From NCBI RefSeq assembly GCF_000227745.2, contig NC_018012.1, forward strand, positions 3,593,412-3,657,411: a DNA stretch of 64,000 nucleotides. The letters run 5' to 3'. The notes beneath the pieces were generated by a model, which saw nothing but the letters and a program-made list of their open reading frames with translations, had not been told where the DNA came from and did no database searches. The position numbers and the translations under genes are program-made. Of the stretch, positions 1-7,580 are shown in pieces; the stretch's first letter is position 1; the number at the start of each line of letters is the position of its first letter. Source of the stretch: Thiocystis violascens DSM 198 (lineage in GTDB: Bacteria; Pseudomonadota; Gammaproteobacteria; Chromatiales; Chromatiaceae).

Positions 1-392
1 AGATCATCGATAATTTCGAGCTACTGGGCGACTGGGATCAGCGCTATCAATACCTCGTCGAACTTGGCGAGCGAATGCCCCGAATGCCGGTCGAAGACAA
101 GACCGACGCCAACCGGGTGATGGAGTGCATGAGCCTGGTCCATGTCGCCGCGCATCCGGATCCCGACCGGCGGGGACATCTGTTCTACACCGGCGACTGC
201 GACACGGCCATCATCAAAGGCGTGGTCGCGCTGTTGGTGGAGCTGTTCTCGGGCAAAACCCCAGCGGACATCGAGTCGCTTGACGTGGACGATCTCTTCA
301 AGGGCTTGCGGCTCGAAGAACATCTGAGTCCGAATCGACACGTTGGCGTCTATGCCATCGTCAATAAAATGAAGCGGCAGGCACAAGGCTGA
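1..392 (+). CDS. sufE: SufE family cysteine desulfuration protein, 5' end missing
   Basis: SufE accepts persulfide sulfur from the cysteine desulfurase SufS and passes it to the SufBCD scaffold for Fe-S cluster assembly in the cytosol. The reading frame is open from base 3, so the N terminus (perhaps 10-15 residues) lies outside the window; about 129 residues remain. The family core is clear: the start reads ELLGDWDQRYQYLVELG, and the block NRVMECMS carries the predicted sulfur-accepting cysteine (codon 126-128), where E. coli SufE has Cys51. The GDCDTAIIKGVVALLV segment and the C-terminal HLSPNRHVGV block are also family features. The internal ATG at 75 would remove conserved residues and is not the start. 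CsdE is a close paralogue, so sufE versus csdE cannot be decided without the neighbours. Confidence 0.88.
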   Translation, partial: IIDNFELLGDWDQRYQYLVELGERMPRMPVEDKTDANRVMECMSLVHVAAHPDPDRRGHLFYTGDCDTAIIKGVVALLVELFSGKTPADIESLDVDDLFKGLRLEEHLSPNRHVGVYAIVNKMKRQAQG

Positions 393-486
393 AGACCATC
401 CCCTGACACCGCGTCCAGCACGCATGCCGCGTTTCACCCTACTGCCATTAAAGTGATTTCCGAAAAAGCGCAGACCATTCGCCCCG

Positions 487-533
487 CCTGAAACCGTTCG
501 TGGTTCGAGTACCTCACCACGAACGGTTTCAGG
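487..533. repeat. 18-bp perfect inverted repeat, intergenic palindrome
   Basis: The arms 487-504 and 516-533 are exact reverse complements around an 11-base loop (505-515). The arm contains CGTTCGTGGT, which resembles the dispersed REP-like palindromes of the GTTCGTGGTTCGA...TCACCACGAAC type common between bacterial genes (known from general experience, not searched). It lies between the convergent 3' ends of sufE and mtgA, so it could fold as a bidirectional terminator, but there is no T tract. Confidence 0.75.
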
Positions 534-534
534 C

Positions 535-618
535 TTCGAGTCCGAGTCCGAGTCCGAGTCCGAGTCCGAGTCCGAGTCCGAGTCCGAGTCCGAGTCCGAG
601 TCCGAGTCCGAGTCCGAG
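535..618. repeat. Hexanucleotide tandem repeat (TCCGAG)13
   Basis: Thirteen perfect TCCGAG units run from 541 to 618, preceded by one imperfect unit TTCGAG at 535-540, directly after the palindrome at 487-533. The stretch lies in the spacer between sufE and mtgA. Read on the minus strand it would code for alternating Ser-Asp, but that open frame (21-641) has no other sign of being a gene. The spacer 393-666 otherwise holds nothing I can recognise. Confidence 0.95.
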
Positions 619-666
619 GATCTCCGGGAAATCGCCTTCATGGCACTTCATTGTTCCGCCCCCCGT

Positions 667-1470
667 TTATAGTTGTTTCAAATAGCGCATCCCACCCAGC
701 CGCTGGCTTTGGTCGAGGATCCAATCCGCGCGCTGCTGGAGCCGTTCGGAGGGGTGGTCCAGCCGATACATGCCGGGTGCCGGTAAAGCGCCGATCAGCA
801 GCGCGGCTTCCTCCAAGCCGAGTGCGCTGGCTGGGCAACCGAAATAGCGCTGGCTGGTGGCTTCGACGCCGTAGGTGCTTGGGCTGAATTGAGCGACGTT
901 GAGATAGACCTCCAAAATCCGCTCCTTCGACCACAGAACTTCCATCAACAGCGCCAGCCAGGCTTCGATTCCCTTGCGCAACCAACCCGATTCCGGCCAC
1001 AAAAACAGATTTTTGGCGGCCTGTTGAGTAATGGTGCTGGCGCCGCGCAGTCGGCCTCCCCGGCGGTAATCGGACCAGGCATGACGGATTTCGACCAGAT
1101 CGAAACCCAAGTGATGCGGAAATCGCTGGTCTTCGCCCGCGATGGCGGCCAATCGAACGGTCGGCGGGATCCGTTCCCAGGGAACCCAGTCATAGCGGTA
1201 ATAGGGGGGCGACTGATCGAGTCGCCAGACATTGAAGGCATGACGCAACATGAAGGCGGACGCCGGCGGATCCACCCAGCGAAAGACGCCGACCAGCAGC
1301 ACCGACAGCAACACCGAGAAGAGCGTCAGCCCCAGCAACAGACGCAACAGCCAGCGGACACCGGACACCAGCGGGTGTCGGCTCCAGCCGCCCGCCGCGC
1401 GCATCCGCGTCGTCATCCACCCGGCGCGGACGGGATCCCGCGCTTCAGCAGCCTGATCGAGAGAATCCAT
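667..1470 (-). CDS. mtgA: Monofunctional biosynthetic peptidoglycan transglycosylase
   Basis: MtgA polymerises lipid II into glycan strands at the outer face of the inner membrane, without a transpeptidase domain. The protein (267 residues from the chosen start) has one N-terminal membrane anchor followed by a single GT51 domain. The catalytic block GEDQRFPHHLGFD carries the key Glu, and RGASTITQQAAKNLFLW, the KERILEVYLN motif and EAALLIGALP follow in the usual order. I chose the ATG at 1470 because GAGGTG stands 9-10 bases upstream; the longer frame up to 1518 overlaps the kinase gene. It starts 20 bases after the stop of the upstream sensor kinase, so the two are probably one transcript. 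E. coli MtgA is 242 residues, so this one has a longer polar N terminus. Confidence 0.93.
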   Translation of the reverse strand: MDSLDQAAEARDPVRAGWMTTRMRAAGGWSRHPLVSGVRWLLRLLLGLTLFSVLLSVLLVGVFRWVDPPASAFMLRHAFNVWRLDQSPPYYRYDWVPWERIPPTVRLAAIAGEDQRFPHHLGFDLVEIRHAWSDYRRGGRLRGASTITQQAAKNLFLWPESGWLRKGIEAWLALLMEVLWSKERILEVYLNVAQFSPSTYGVEATSQRYFGCPASALGLEEAALLIGALPAPGMYRLDHPSERLQQRADWILDQSQRLGGMRYLKQL

Positions 1471-1490
1471 GTCCGCGGCACACCTCAAAA

Positions 1491-3131
1491 TCAGCCGGAA
1501 AAGACCAGCCTGAAGCAACTGCCCTGGGGTTTGGCAGGCGCGTAGGTCAGCCGAATCCCATTGCTCTCCGCGAGTTCCCGCGCGATGTAAAGCCCAAGCC
1601 CGGTCCCCTTGGAGGTCGTCGTATAAAATGGGTTGAAGATCTCATTGACGGTCGCGGCATCGATCCCCGGTCCCGCATCGATAATCTCGATCAGCGCCTC
1701 GCCCAGGTCGCCGGTCCGGTCGAGCCGAATCAGAATCCGGGCCGGCTGCGCGTCCTGTCTGCCATGGATGAGCGCGTTTTCGCACAGATTGGCAAGGATC
1801 TGATGGAGATGGCGGGGATCGGCCTCGACGGCGATGGCGTCCGCGTCGAACGCGAGTTGGAGCGCGTTCTCGTTCAATTGATGGCGTTCGCGAAATTCGG
1901 CGGCGAACTCCTCCAGCCAGACGGCCAGATCGATCGGGGAAGGCTGCCGCTGATTGCGACTGGAGAGTTGCAGCACGCTGTGCACGGTTTCTTCGATGCG
2001 CGCGCCGTTGCGGCGGACGATCTCCAGCAGGTGATGGTCATCGTCGGTCAGCCCCGGACTTTCGGTCAATAATTGGCTGGCATGGGTCATGGCACTCAAC
2101 GGATTGCGAATATTGTGGGCAATGCTCGCGGTCAATGTCCCCAGCGAGGCGAGCTTGATCTGCTGGGCCTCCCTGGCGACCTCCCGGTTGTCGCGCAGAT
2201 AGAGGATGACGCCGCTGGCGCGATAGTCGCCCAGCAGCTTGAGCGAGACCCGAATCTCCCGGTCGCCGATGTGGATCAGCCGCCCATTGGGAGGGGACGG
2301 CCGCACCTGCGTCGCCAGCCAGGCGCCCAGTTCGGGCGAGAGATCGGACAGCGCCGCCCCGGTGTTGAACCGCTTGGCTCCGAGTAAATCCAGCGCGGCC
2401 CGGTTGAGCAGTCGCAAGCGGCGTTCACCATCGGCCACCAGGATGCCGGTGCCGATGCTTTGGATGATGAAGTCGTTGAGTTTCGAGAGATCGTCGATGT
2501 CGACCTTGCGCCGCGCCGCCAACGCCTCCGCCGAGCGCACGCGCCGATACAGCACATGCGACATCAGCGCGACCATAAAAAACAACAGACCCAGCAGGCC
2601 GGCTTGGGTGAAGGACGTGGCGTGCGCATCGCCCTGCATGGCGGAATAGATCTGCTGGGCAAAGATGGCCAGCGAGGCGAGCGCGGCGAACAGCAGCGAC
2701 AGACGGCCTTCCATCATCAACGCGGCGGCGGCGACCGCGACGGCGAGCAGGATGCCAAGCCCGCTGGCAATGCCCCCCGCGGCATGCATCAGGAGGGTAT
2801 AGGCGAGGATATCGACGAAAATGCCGATCTGGACCTGTTGGATCCGGTGCGGCCAACGATTCGCCAGGGATAGCCCGCCGAGCAGAACCAGCGGTGCGTA
2901 AACCAGCAGGATGGACCAGGCGAATCGGGTGTCGACTCTGCCCGTCGCCGGATCCACGACCGCCGGGGAAAAGACCAGAATCAAGCCGCATAAAATCAGC
3001 ATGCGGAAGACCAACAGCCAGCGTAACGCGCCCCAGGTCGGATAGCGCGCGCCAGGATCGGGTGCGGGCGCACCTGTCGCGCCAGGTGCCGCTGGGGGAT
3101 TCGGGTCTTCCTGCGTCCGGCCCATATTCAT
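1491..3131 (-). CDS. PilS-like sensor histidine kinase
   Basis: An inner-membrane two-component kinase. The N-terminal half has about six hydrophobic segments (RWLLVFRMLILCGLILVF, WSILLVYAPLVLLGGL, AGLLGLLFFMVALMSHVL and others), as in PilS, then a PAS-like domain (DFIIQSIGTGILVADGERRLRLLNRAA), a HisKA dimerisation helix and an HATPase domain with N box (NLCENALIHG), DAGPGID and the GTGLGLYIAREL block. The H box reads SIAHNIRNPL: the acidic residue normally following the phospho-His is Asn (codon AAT). No response regulator gene lies next to it; mtgA follows directly. The start is uncertain: an ATG at 3221 gives 576 residues, but the extra 30 do not look coding, so 3131 is preferred. PilS is the closest likeness, but the missing pilR and odd H box leave its role open. 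Confidence 0.82.
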   Translation of the reverse strand: MNMGRTQEDPNPPAAPGATGAPAPDPGARYPTWGALRWLLVFRMLILCGLILVFSPAVVDPATGRVDTRFAWSILLVYAPLVLLGGLSLANRWPHRIQQVQIGIFVDILAYTLLMHAAGGIASGLGILLAVAVAAAALMMEGRLSLLFAALASLAIFAQQIYSAMQGDAHATSFTQAGLLGLLFFMVALMSHVLYRRVRSAEALAARRKVDIDDLSKLNDFIIQSIGTGILVADGERRLRLLNRAALDLLGAKRFNTGAALSDLSPELGAWLATQVRPSPPNGRLIHIGDREIRVSLKLLGDYRASGVILYLRDNREVAREAQQIKLASLGTLTASIAHNIRNPLSAMTHASQLLTESPGLTDDDHHLLEIVRRNGARIEETVHSVLQLSSRNQRQPSPIDLAVWLEEFAAEFRERHQLNENALQLAFDADAIAVEADPRHLHQILANLCENALIHGRQDAQPARILIRLDRTGDLGEALIEIIDAGPGIDAATVNEIFNPFYTTTSKGTGLGLYIARELAESNGIRLTYAPAKPQGSCFRLVFSG

Positions 3132-3293
3132 CGCCTTGCGTTCTTTCCGAGCCGGTCGATTCCAGGCTCGACATCCTTCCGAACGGCGGCGTACTTGCGT
3201 CGATTCCAGTGGTTCATGCATAGTCCAGCCAAGGTTAACGACTGCCGATTAGCGTTTTTTGGCAACCCGATCGACCAGTGAGGATTCGCCGCC

Positions 3294-3947
3294 ATGTCAT
3301 CCGCTCCGAGCGTCCGCCGTCCACTCAAGACCCGCGATGCCACTTGGGCGCGCGCCCTGGCGCGCTGGCTCGCGCAGCGCCGGGTGTCGCCGAACCGGAT
3401 CTCGCTGCTGAGCCTGGCGTTCGCCGTGCTGGGCGCTGGCGCCATGCTGCTCGTTCCGTTCGCCGAGCCGGCCGCGCGCATCACGCTCCTGGTGCTTGCC
3501 GCCGTTAGTATCCAGTTGCGCCTCCTCTGCAACCTGCTCGATGGCATGGTCGCGGTGGAAGGCGGGCTGGGTTCGCGCGTGGGTGAAGTCTACAACGATT
3601 TACCGGACCGGCTGGCCGATCCGCTGTTGATCGTCCCGGCGGGTTACGCGACCGGGCTGGCCTGGGGGCCGGAACTGGCCTGGCTGGCCGGCTGTCTGGC
3701 CCTGCTGACCGCCTATATCCGCCTGCTCGGCGGCACCTGCGGTTTGCCGCAGGACTTCCGGGGTCCCATGGCGAAACCCCATCGGATGGCGGCCATGACC
3801 CTCGGGCTCCTGATCGCGGCGCTGGCGGTGCCCTTCGGATGGGATGGCTGGATCCTGATCCTCGCCTTGCTGATGGTCGCGGCGGGGGCCGCCTGGACCG
3901 CCGCGCGGCGGGTGCATGTCATCCTGGATGCGCTGGAATCGCGGTGA
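3294..3947 (+). CDS. CDP-alcohol phosphatidyltransferase family protein (divergent active-site motif)
   Basis: An integral membrane enzyme of the family that joins a CDP-activated lipid to an alcohol (as PgsA and PssA do). The 217-residue protein has several hydrophobic helices. The family motif D-x2-D-G-x2-A-R-x8-G-x3-D-x3-D is recognisable but altered: NLLDGMVAV stands in the first half and GEVYNDLPD in the second, so the first and third metal-binding Asp are Asn and the Arg is Val. This resembles the YnbA-like group rather than housekeeping PgsA/PssA (from memory of the family). Its stop overlaps the GTG start of the next gene by four bases, so it heads a tightly coupled operon with an acyltransferase and a CDP-DAG synthase. 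The actual alcohol substrate is unknown. Confidence 0.85.
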   Translation: MSSAPSVRRPLKTRDATWARALARWLAQRRVSPNRISLLSLAFAVLGAGAMLLVPFAEPAARITLLVLAAVSIQLRLLCNLLDGMVAVEGGLGSRVGEVYNDLPDRLADPLLIVPAGYATGLAWGPELAWLAGCLALLTAYIRLLGGTCGLPQDFRGPMAKPHRMAAMTLGLLIAALAVPFGWDGWILILALLMVAAGAAWTAARRVHVILDALESR

Positions 3948-4576
3948 CGATCGTGCCGCTGACCGCCGAACTGCTTGCGGGGCTGACCCGACTCATCACG
4001 GCTGTCAGCGCGCGCTGGGTGGGTGGCGCGCCCAGCGATGGATTCGGCGCGGCGCCCCGCGTCTATTTCGCCAATCACACCAGTCATCTGGACACCCTGG
4101 TGATCTGGGCGGCGTTGCCACGGACGCTACGCCAGTGCACCCGTCCGGTCGCGGCCGCCGATTATTGGAACCAGCCCGGCGTGCGATGCTGGCTGGCGAC
4201 CCGGGTGCTCAACGCGCTCCTGATCGATCGTTCCGGTCGCTGGGGGAGTCGCGATTCGCTGCGCGGTCTGACGGCCGCGCTGGACGCGGGCGCTTCGCTG
4301 ATCCTCTTTCCGGAGGGAACCCGCGGCGATGGGAGCGAGATCGGCGAACTGCGGCCGGGTCTCTATTTCGTGGCGCGGCAGCGCCCGGCGGTGGACCTGG
4401 TCCCGGTCCGGCTCCAGAATCTGAGCCGCATCCTGCCCAAGGGCGAGGTATTGCCCGTCCCCATCCTGGGGAGCGCCATCTTCGGCGCGCCCCTCCGGCT
4501 TGAACCGGGGGAGGATCGCGTCGCCTTCCTCGAACGGGCGCGCGCCGCCCTGACCGATCTTGGAGAACCGCGATGA
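3944..4576 (+). CDS. PlsC-like 1-acyl-sn-glycerol-3-phosphate acyltransferase
   Basis: A membrane-associated acyltransferase that would convert lysophosphatidate to phosphatidate. The 210-residue protein carries the catalytic motif NHTSHLD (H-x4-D) near residue 45 and the FPEGTR motif near residue 123, in family order. I take the GTG at 3944 as start because it overlaps the TGA of the previous gene (GTGA) and gives VTIVPLTAELL, whereas the upstream ATG at 3839 would read through the preceding gene out of frame with a non-coding look. Its own 3' end overlaps the next start by ATGA. It supplies phosphatidate for the downstream cytidylyltransferase, so the three genes form a complete mini-pathway from lysophosphatidate to a phospholipid. 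Confidence 0.88.
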   Translation: MTIVPLTAELLAGLTRLITAVSARWVGGAPSDGFGAAPRVYFANHTSHLDTLVIWAALPRTLRQCTRPVAAADYWNQPGVRCWLATRVLNALLIDRSGRWGSRDSLRGLTAALDAGASLILFPEGTRGDGSEIGELRPGLYFVARQRPAVDLVPVRLQNLSRILPKGEVLPVPILGSAIFGAPLRLEPGEDRVAFLERARAALTDLGEPR

Positions 4577-5520
4577 ATTTGGTCTGGGATCGGGAGATGC
4601 TGCTGTTGCTCGGCGGGATCGTCGGGCTGCTGATCCTGAGCAGTCTGGTGGGTCTGGCGCTCGACCGGCGGCTGAGCGGCACGTCGGCCCGCGCGGTGGT
4701 GGACAACCTCAACGCCCGCATCCGCTCCTGGTGGATCATGACGGCGGTCTTCGTCGCGGCACTCGCCACTGGCGGGATCGGCTCGGTCATCCTCTTCGCG
4801 CTCATCTCCTTCGTGGCCCTGCGCGAGTTCGTCACCCTCGCCCCGACGCGGCGCGCCGACCATCGCACGCTCTTCTGGGCCTTCTTCGTCTTCGCGCCGG
4901 CGCAGTATCTGCTGGTCGGCATCCACTGGTACGGGCTCTTCGTGATCCTGATCCCGGTCTATGCCTTCCTCTTCGTGCCGGTGCGCAGCGTCCTGTCCGG
5001 CGATACCGAATCCTTTCTCGCCCGCACCGCGACCATCCAATGGGGACTGATGGTCGCCGTCTACTGCGTGAGTCACGCCCCCGCGCTGCTGATGCTCCAG
5101 ATCCCCGGCTACGAGGGGCAGCAGGCCAAGCTGCTGCTCTATCTGATCCTGGTGGTGCAGTTGAGCGACGTGCTTCAGTACGTCTTCGGCAAGACCATGG
5201 GGCGGCGGCGGATCAGCCTGCGGGTGAGCCCGAACAAGACCTGGGAGGGCACGGTCGGCGGCATCGCCAGCGCCAGCCTGGTGGGCGCGCTGCTCTGGTG
5301 GGCCACGCCCTTCAGCCCCTGGGCGGCCGGCGTCATTGCACTGCTGATCTGCATCCTGGGGTTCGCGGGCGGGCTGGTCATGTCCGCGATCAAGCGCGAC
5401 CGGGGCATCAAGGACTTCGGCGCGCTGATCGAGGGGCACGGCGGCGTGCTGGACCGCATCGACTCGCTCTGTTTTGCCGCTCCGGTGTTCTTCCATGTGG
5501 TGCGTTATTTCTACGCCTGA
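4573..5520 (+). CDS. Phosphatidate cytidylyltransferase (CdsA family)
   Basis: Makes CDP-diacylglycerol from CTP and phosphatidate in the inner membrane. The 315-residue protein is highly hydrophobic with about eight helices. The family signature is intact at the C terminus: SAIKRDRGIKDFG, then GHGGVLDRID, including the Lys-Asp and the Asp-Arg-x-Asp metal site. It starts inside the acyltransferase stop (ATGA, 4573-4576). The stop codon TGA (5518-5520) directly abuts the left end of the IS5 element, so any further operon gene has been separated or lost. Housekeeping cdsA normally sits by uppS and dxr; the present context suggests a second, specialised copy similar to E. coli YnbB. Confidence 0.9.
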   Translation: MNLVWDREMLLLLGGIVGLLILSSLVGLALDRRLSGTSARAVVDNLNARIRSWWIMTAVFVAALATGGIGSVILFALISFVALREFVTLAPTRRADHRTLFWAFFVFAPAQYLLVGIHWYGLFVILIPVYAFLFVPVRSVLSGDTESFLARTATIQWGLMVAVYCVSHAPALLMLQIPGYEGQQAKLLLYLILVVQLSDVLQYVFGKTMGRRRISLRVSPNKTWEGTVGGIASASLVGALLWWATPFSPWAAGVIALLICILGFAGGLVMSAIKRDRGIKDFGALIEGHGGVLDRIDSLCFAAPVFFHVVRYFYA

Positions 5521-6714
5521 GAGGGTGTAGACAAAAATAATTGAGCTGCTATTTGTATACCAGTCTACAACTGAGCTGGTGTGCGCTGATGTCGAAAGCT
5601 GGTCGTCCCCCCAAGATTCACGAGGCGGAGCAAGCGGTATTGCGTCAAATTGTCACGGATCGCCCGACCTCCACGCTGTCAGAGATTGCCCGGGAACTCG
5701 CGGCACGGACGGGAATCGAGGCTCATGAAGCAACGATTCGCAAGTCCTTGCGGGAGGCGGGCGTCACGCGCCTCCGGGGCGAGAGTGGTCTCGAGGCGCA
5801 AGCGCGCGCAACGCCGCGTCGGTATGGGTATACGGATGCGCATCGTCGCCACGACCCCGACCAAAGCTACCCAAGTTGTCTGACCGATGCGGAGTGGGAC
5901 TTGGTCGCCGCTCTCTTTGAGATGCCGGGCGGGCGGGGTCAACCGCCCCGCGTGTCGCGCCGGAGCATCCTGGAGGCGTGTTGCTACGTGGTGCGCACGG
6001 GGTGCGCGTGGCGGATGCTGCCGCACGATTTCGCGCCTTGGCAGAATGTCTACAAGACGTTTCGCCGTTGGAGTGCGGCTGGGAAGTTTGAGCAGATGCA
6101 TGATCGACTGCGGGGGCAATGGCGCGAACGCGAGGGGCGTGAGATCGCGCCGACGGCGGCGGTGCTGGATGCGCAATCGACCCGCGGCTCGCCGCAGGGT
6201 GGACCGAGCGGCTTTGATGCGGGCAAGCAGGTCAAGGGGCGCAAGCGCAGCCTGGTGGTCGATACCTTGGGGTTCGTGTTGGCGGTGAGCGTGGTCGCGG
6301 CCAATCTTCAGGACCGCGATGCCGCCTCGGGCGCCGTCGCTGACGCGGCCGCCAAGTACCCCCAGATCAACACGCTGTTTGTCGATAGCGCCTACGCCGG
6401 TCAATTTGCCCAAACCACCGAGCAGACCCACGCGATCCGCGTGGAAGTCGTGCGCCATCCAGCCAACAAAAGCGTTGGCTCCTGGCACGTGGACGGGGCG
6501 CCTGACCGAGTGGTGATCGCCAACGCCGACGGCTTCGTTCCGCTGCCGAAGCGCTGGGTTGTCGAGCGCACCCATGCGTGGAATGAGCGTGCCCGTCGAT
6601 TGATCATGCATCATGACCGTCTGCCAGCGGTCTCCGAAACCTGGGTTTGGCTGGCGGAGGCGCGCATCCTGCTGCGGCGGTTGACCACAACGGTTTGATT
6701 TTGTCTACACCCTC
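5521..6714 (+). mobile_element. IS5-family insertion sequence, copy 1
   Basis: A 1194-bp element bounded by perfect 16-bp terminal inverted repeats, GAGGGTGTAGACAAAA at 5521-5536 and its complement at 6699-6714. It carries one transposase gene. The same element is present in inverted orientation at 11559-12752, with the same length and identical transposase protein. The flanks are TGA on the left and TAA on the right, so a matching 3-bp target duplication is not seen here, unlike copy 2 (TAA on both sides). Confidence 0.93.
5589..6698 (+). CDS. IS5-family transposase, copy 1, with extra N-terminal helix-turn-helix region
   Basis: DDE transposase of the IS5 group. Residues 1-90 (from MSKAGRPPKIHE) look like a helix-turn-helix region with LSEIARELAARTG and ATIRKSLREAG, of the kind seen at the N terminus of IS630-type transposases. 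Then comes the DUF4096 block (LTDAEWDLVAALFE, CAWRMLPHDFAPWQNVYKTFRRW) and the DDE core: VLDAQS, LFVDSAYAG and VVERTHAWNERARRL supply the predicted Asp, Asp and Glu. The frame is uninterrupted, so the element may be active. The ATG at 5589 is preferred over 5541, whose extra 16 residues look untranslated. The protein is identical to that of copy 2. Confidence 0.9.
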   Translation: MSKAGRPPKIHEAEQAVLRQIVTDRPTSTLSEIARELAARTGIEAHEATIRKSLREAGVTRLRGESGLEAQARATPRRYGYTDAHRRHDPDQSYPSCLTDAEWDLVAALFEMPGGRGQPPRVSRRSILEACCYVVRTGCAWRMLPHDFAPWQNVYKTFRRWSAAGKFEQMHDRLRGQWREREGREIAPTAAVLDAQSTRGSPQGGPSGFDAGKQVKGRKRSLVVDTLGFVLAVSVVAANLQDRDAASGAVADAAAKYPQINTLFVDSAYAGQFAQTTEQTHAIRVEVVRHPANKSVGSWHVDGAPDRVVIANADGFVPLPKRWVVERTHAWNERARRLIMHHDRLPAVSETWVWLAEARILLRRLTTTV

Positions 6715-7060
6715 TAAGAAACGCATGCAAATTGAGGAGCGTTTTCGCGACATGAAAAATTTGCATTTTGGCGAAGGGTTGGAGCGCAGCCGTTCGCGAA
6801 GCGCCGTGCGTTTCGCGGTGTTGGTGCTCATCGCCTCGCTGGCGGCATTCCTGTTTTGGCTGCTCGGGACGGCAGCTGAATAGGCAGGGATCGATCAGCG
6901 CCTGCATCCCGACAACGGTAAGCGGCGCGTCTATTCGCGCCTGCTCTTGGCCCGCCTGCTGTTCGCCCTTGACAGTTGTCGCAAGATGCTTGAAGAGCTG
7001 ATCCCCACCGTAACCAATGGGTTGCGAATGACCACGACGCACTGCTGGCCTACGGGGGCG
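6715..7060 (+). pseudogene. C-terminal remnant of an IS4-family transposase
   Basis: Immediately to the right of IS5 copy 1 the frame reads KRMQIEERFRDMKNLHFGEG, then LIASLAAFLFWLLGTAAE, which matches the C-terminal YREK-type region of IS4-family transposases (Q-I-E-x2-F-R-D). A TAG stop at 6881-6883 interrupts the frame, which continues in the same phase as AGIDQRLHPDNGKRRVYSRLLLARLLFALDS. The 5' part is missing at the IS5 border. So the IS5 either landed in an older IS4 copy or brought about its truncation. The exact 3' limit is unclear. Confidence 0.75.
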
Positions 7061-7163
7061 ATGGAGGATGAATTCGTGGGGGTACCTCAGGATCCGTCCC
7101 GGTTTTACTCGGGTGGACATGCGGCGGAAACCCCGATCCAGTCGAGCTTGGTTTCTGTGGGGT

Positions 7164-7411
7164 TGTTGGAAATTTTTACACTTGGCCCCAGGTGCCAGAA
7201 CCGAATATCTCTAGATATGACAAGCCTTTGAGGAGCGGCGACTGACCTGACGAGGCCAATTTCGAGTTTGGCGGGTCGATGGCTGTAAAAAATCCCGACA
7301 CCCGAAAGGTCATCGCCAACACAGCACGATTTTTATAATGCATTGAATAAATTATAAAAATTTGATAGCGATGCGATTGCTCTGGAGGTTGGGTGTCGGG
7401 ATTTTTTACAC
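7164..7411 (+). promoter_or_regulatory. Cluster of three related sites, including a perfect 20-bp inverted repeat, upstream of the VWA gene
   Basis: Arms 7284-7303 (TGTAAAAAATCCCGACACCC) and 7391-7410 are exact reverse complements 87 bases apart. A third site at 7164-7181 in the same direction as the right arm matches 15 of its 18 bases (TGTTGGAAATTTTTACAC against TGTCGGGATTTTTTACAC). The spacer is AT-rich. Such sites look like activator-binding boxes; my recollection is that similar boxes precede PEP-CTERM genes controlled by PrsK/PrsR and sigma-54, but this was not searched. The rest of 7061-7824 holds no gene I can support. Confidence 0.6.
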
Positions 7412-7561
7412 TCGCGAGGGTTTCGCCCCGTCCGCGACGGCTGCGCATGAGGCATGGAGACGCATCCTGCTTCATGCCTTCGCCTAATTTTCTATTATTA
7501 AACAGTGTTATGAATCTTTACGGCACCCTTGGTAGAGTGCCGCTTGATGGCGCCGTCAATT

Positions 7562-7580
7562 TTAGGTGCGAATATTGCTC
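7562..7580 (+). promoter_or_regulatory. Candidate sigma-54 (-24/-12) promoter
   Basis: The stretch TTAGGTGCGAATATTGCTC has GG at 7565-7566 and GC at 7577-7578, ten bases apart as sigma-54 promoters require, with TTGC at the -12 box. The -24 box is imperfect (AGGTGCG against TGGCACG). It would give a 5' leader of about 235 bases before the VWA gene. It lies 150 bases downstream of the palindrome at 7391, a normal distance for an enhancer-binding protein. A small hairpin with GAGGC/GCCTC arms lies in the leader at 7633-7647. Confidence 0.4.

Noticed and set aside
21..641. Minus-strand open frame with Ser-Asp repeat (206 codons)
   Set aside because: It runs antisense through sufE and owes its SD repeat to the TCCGAG tract. 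No conserved domain, and sufE is certain on the other strand.
4363..5496. Minus-strand open frame of 377 codons
   Set aside because: Antisense to the clear cdsA-like gene and rich in Asp, His, Gln and Arg, as expected for shadows of high-GC genes.
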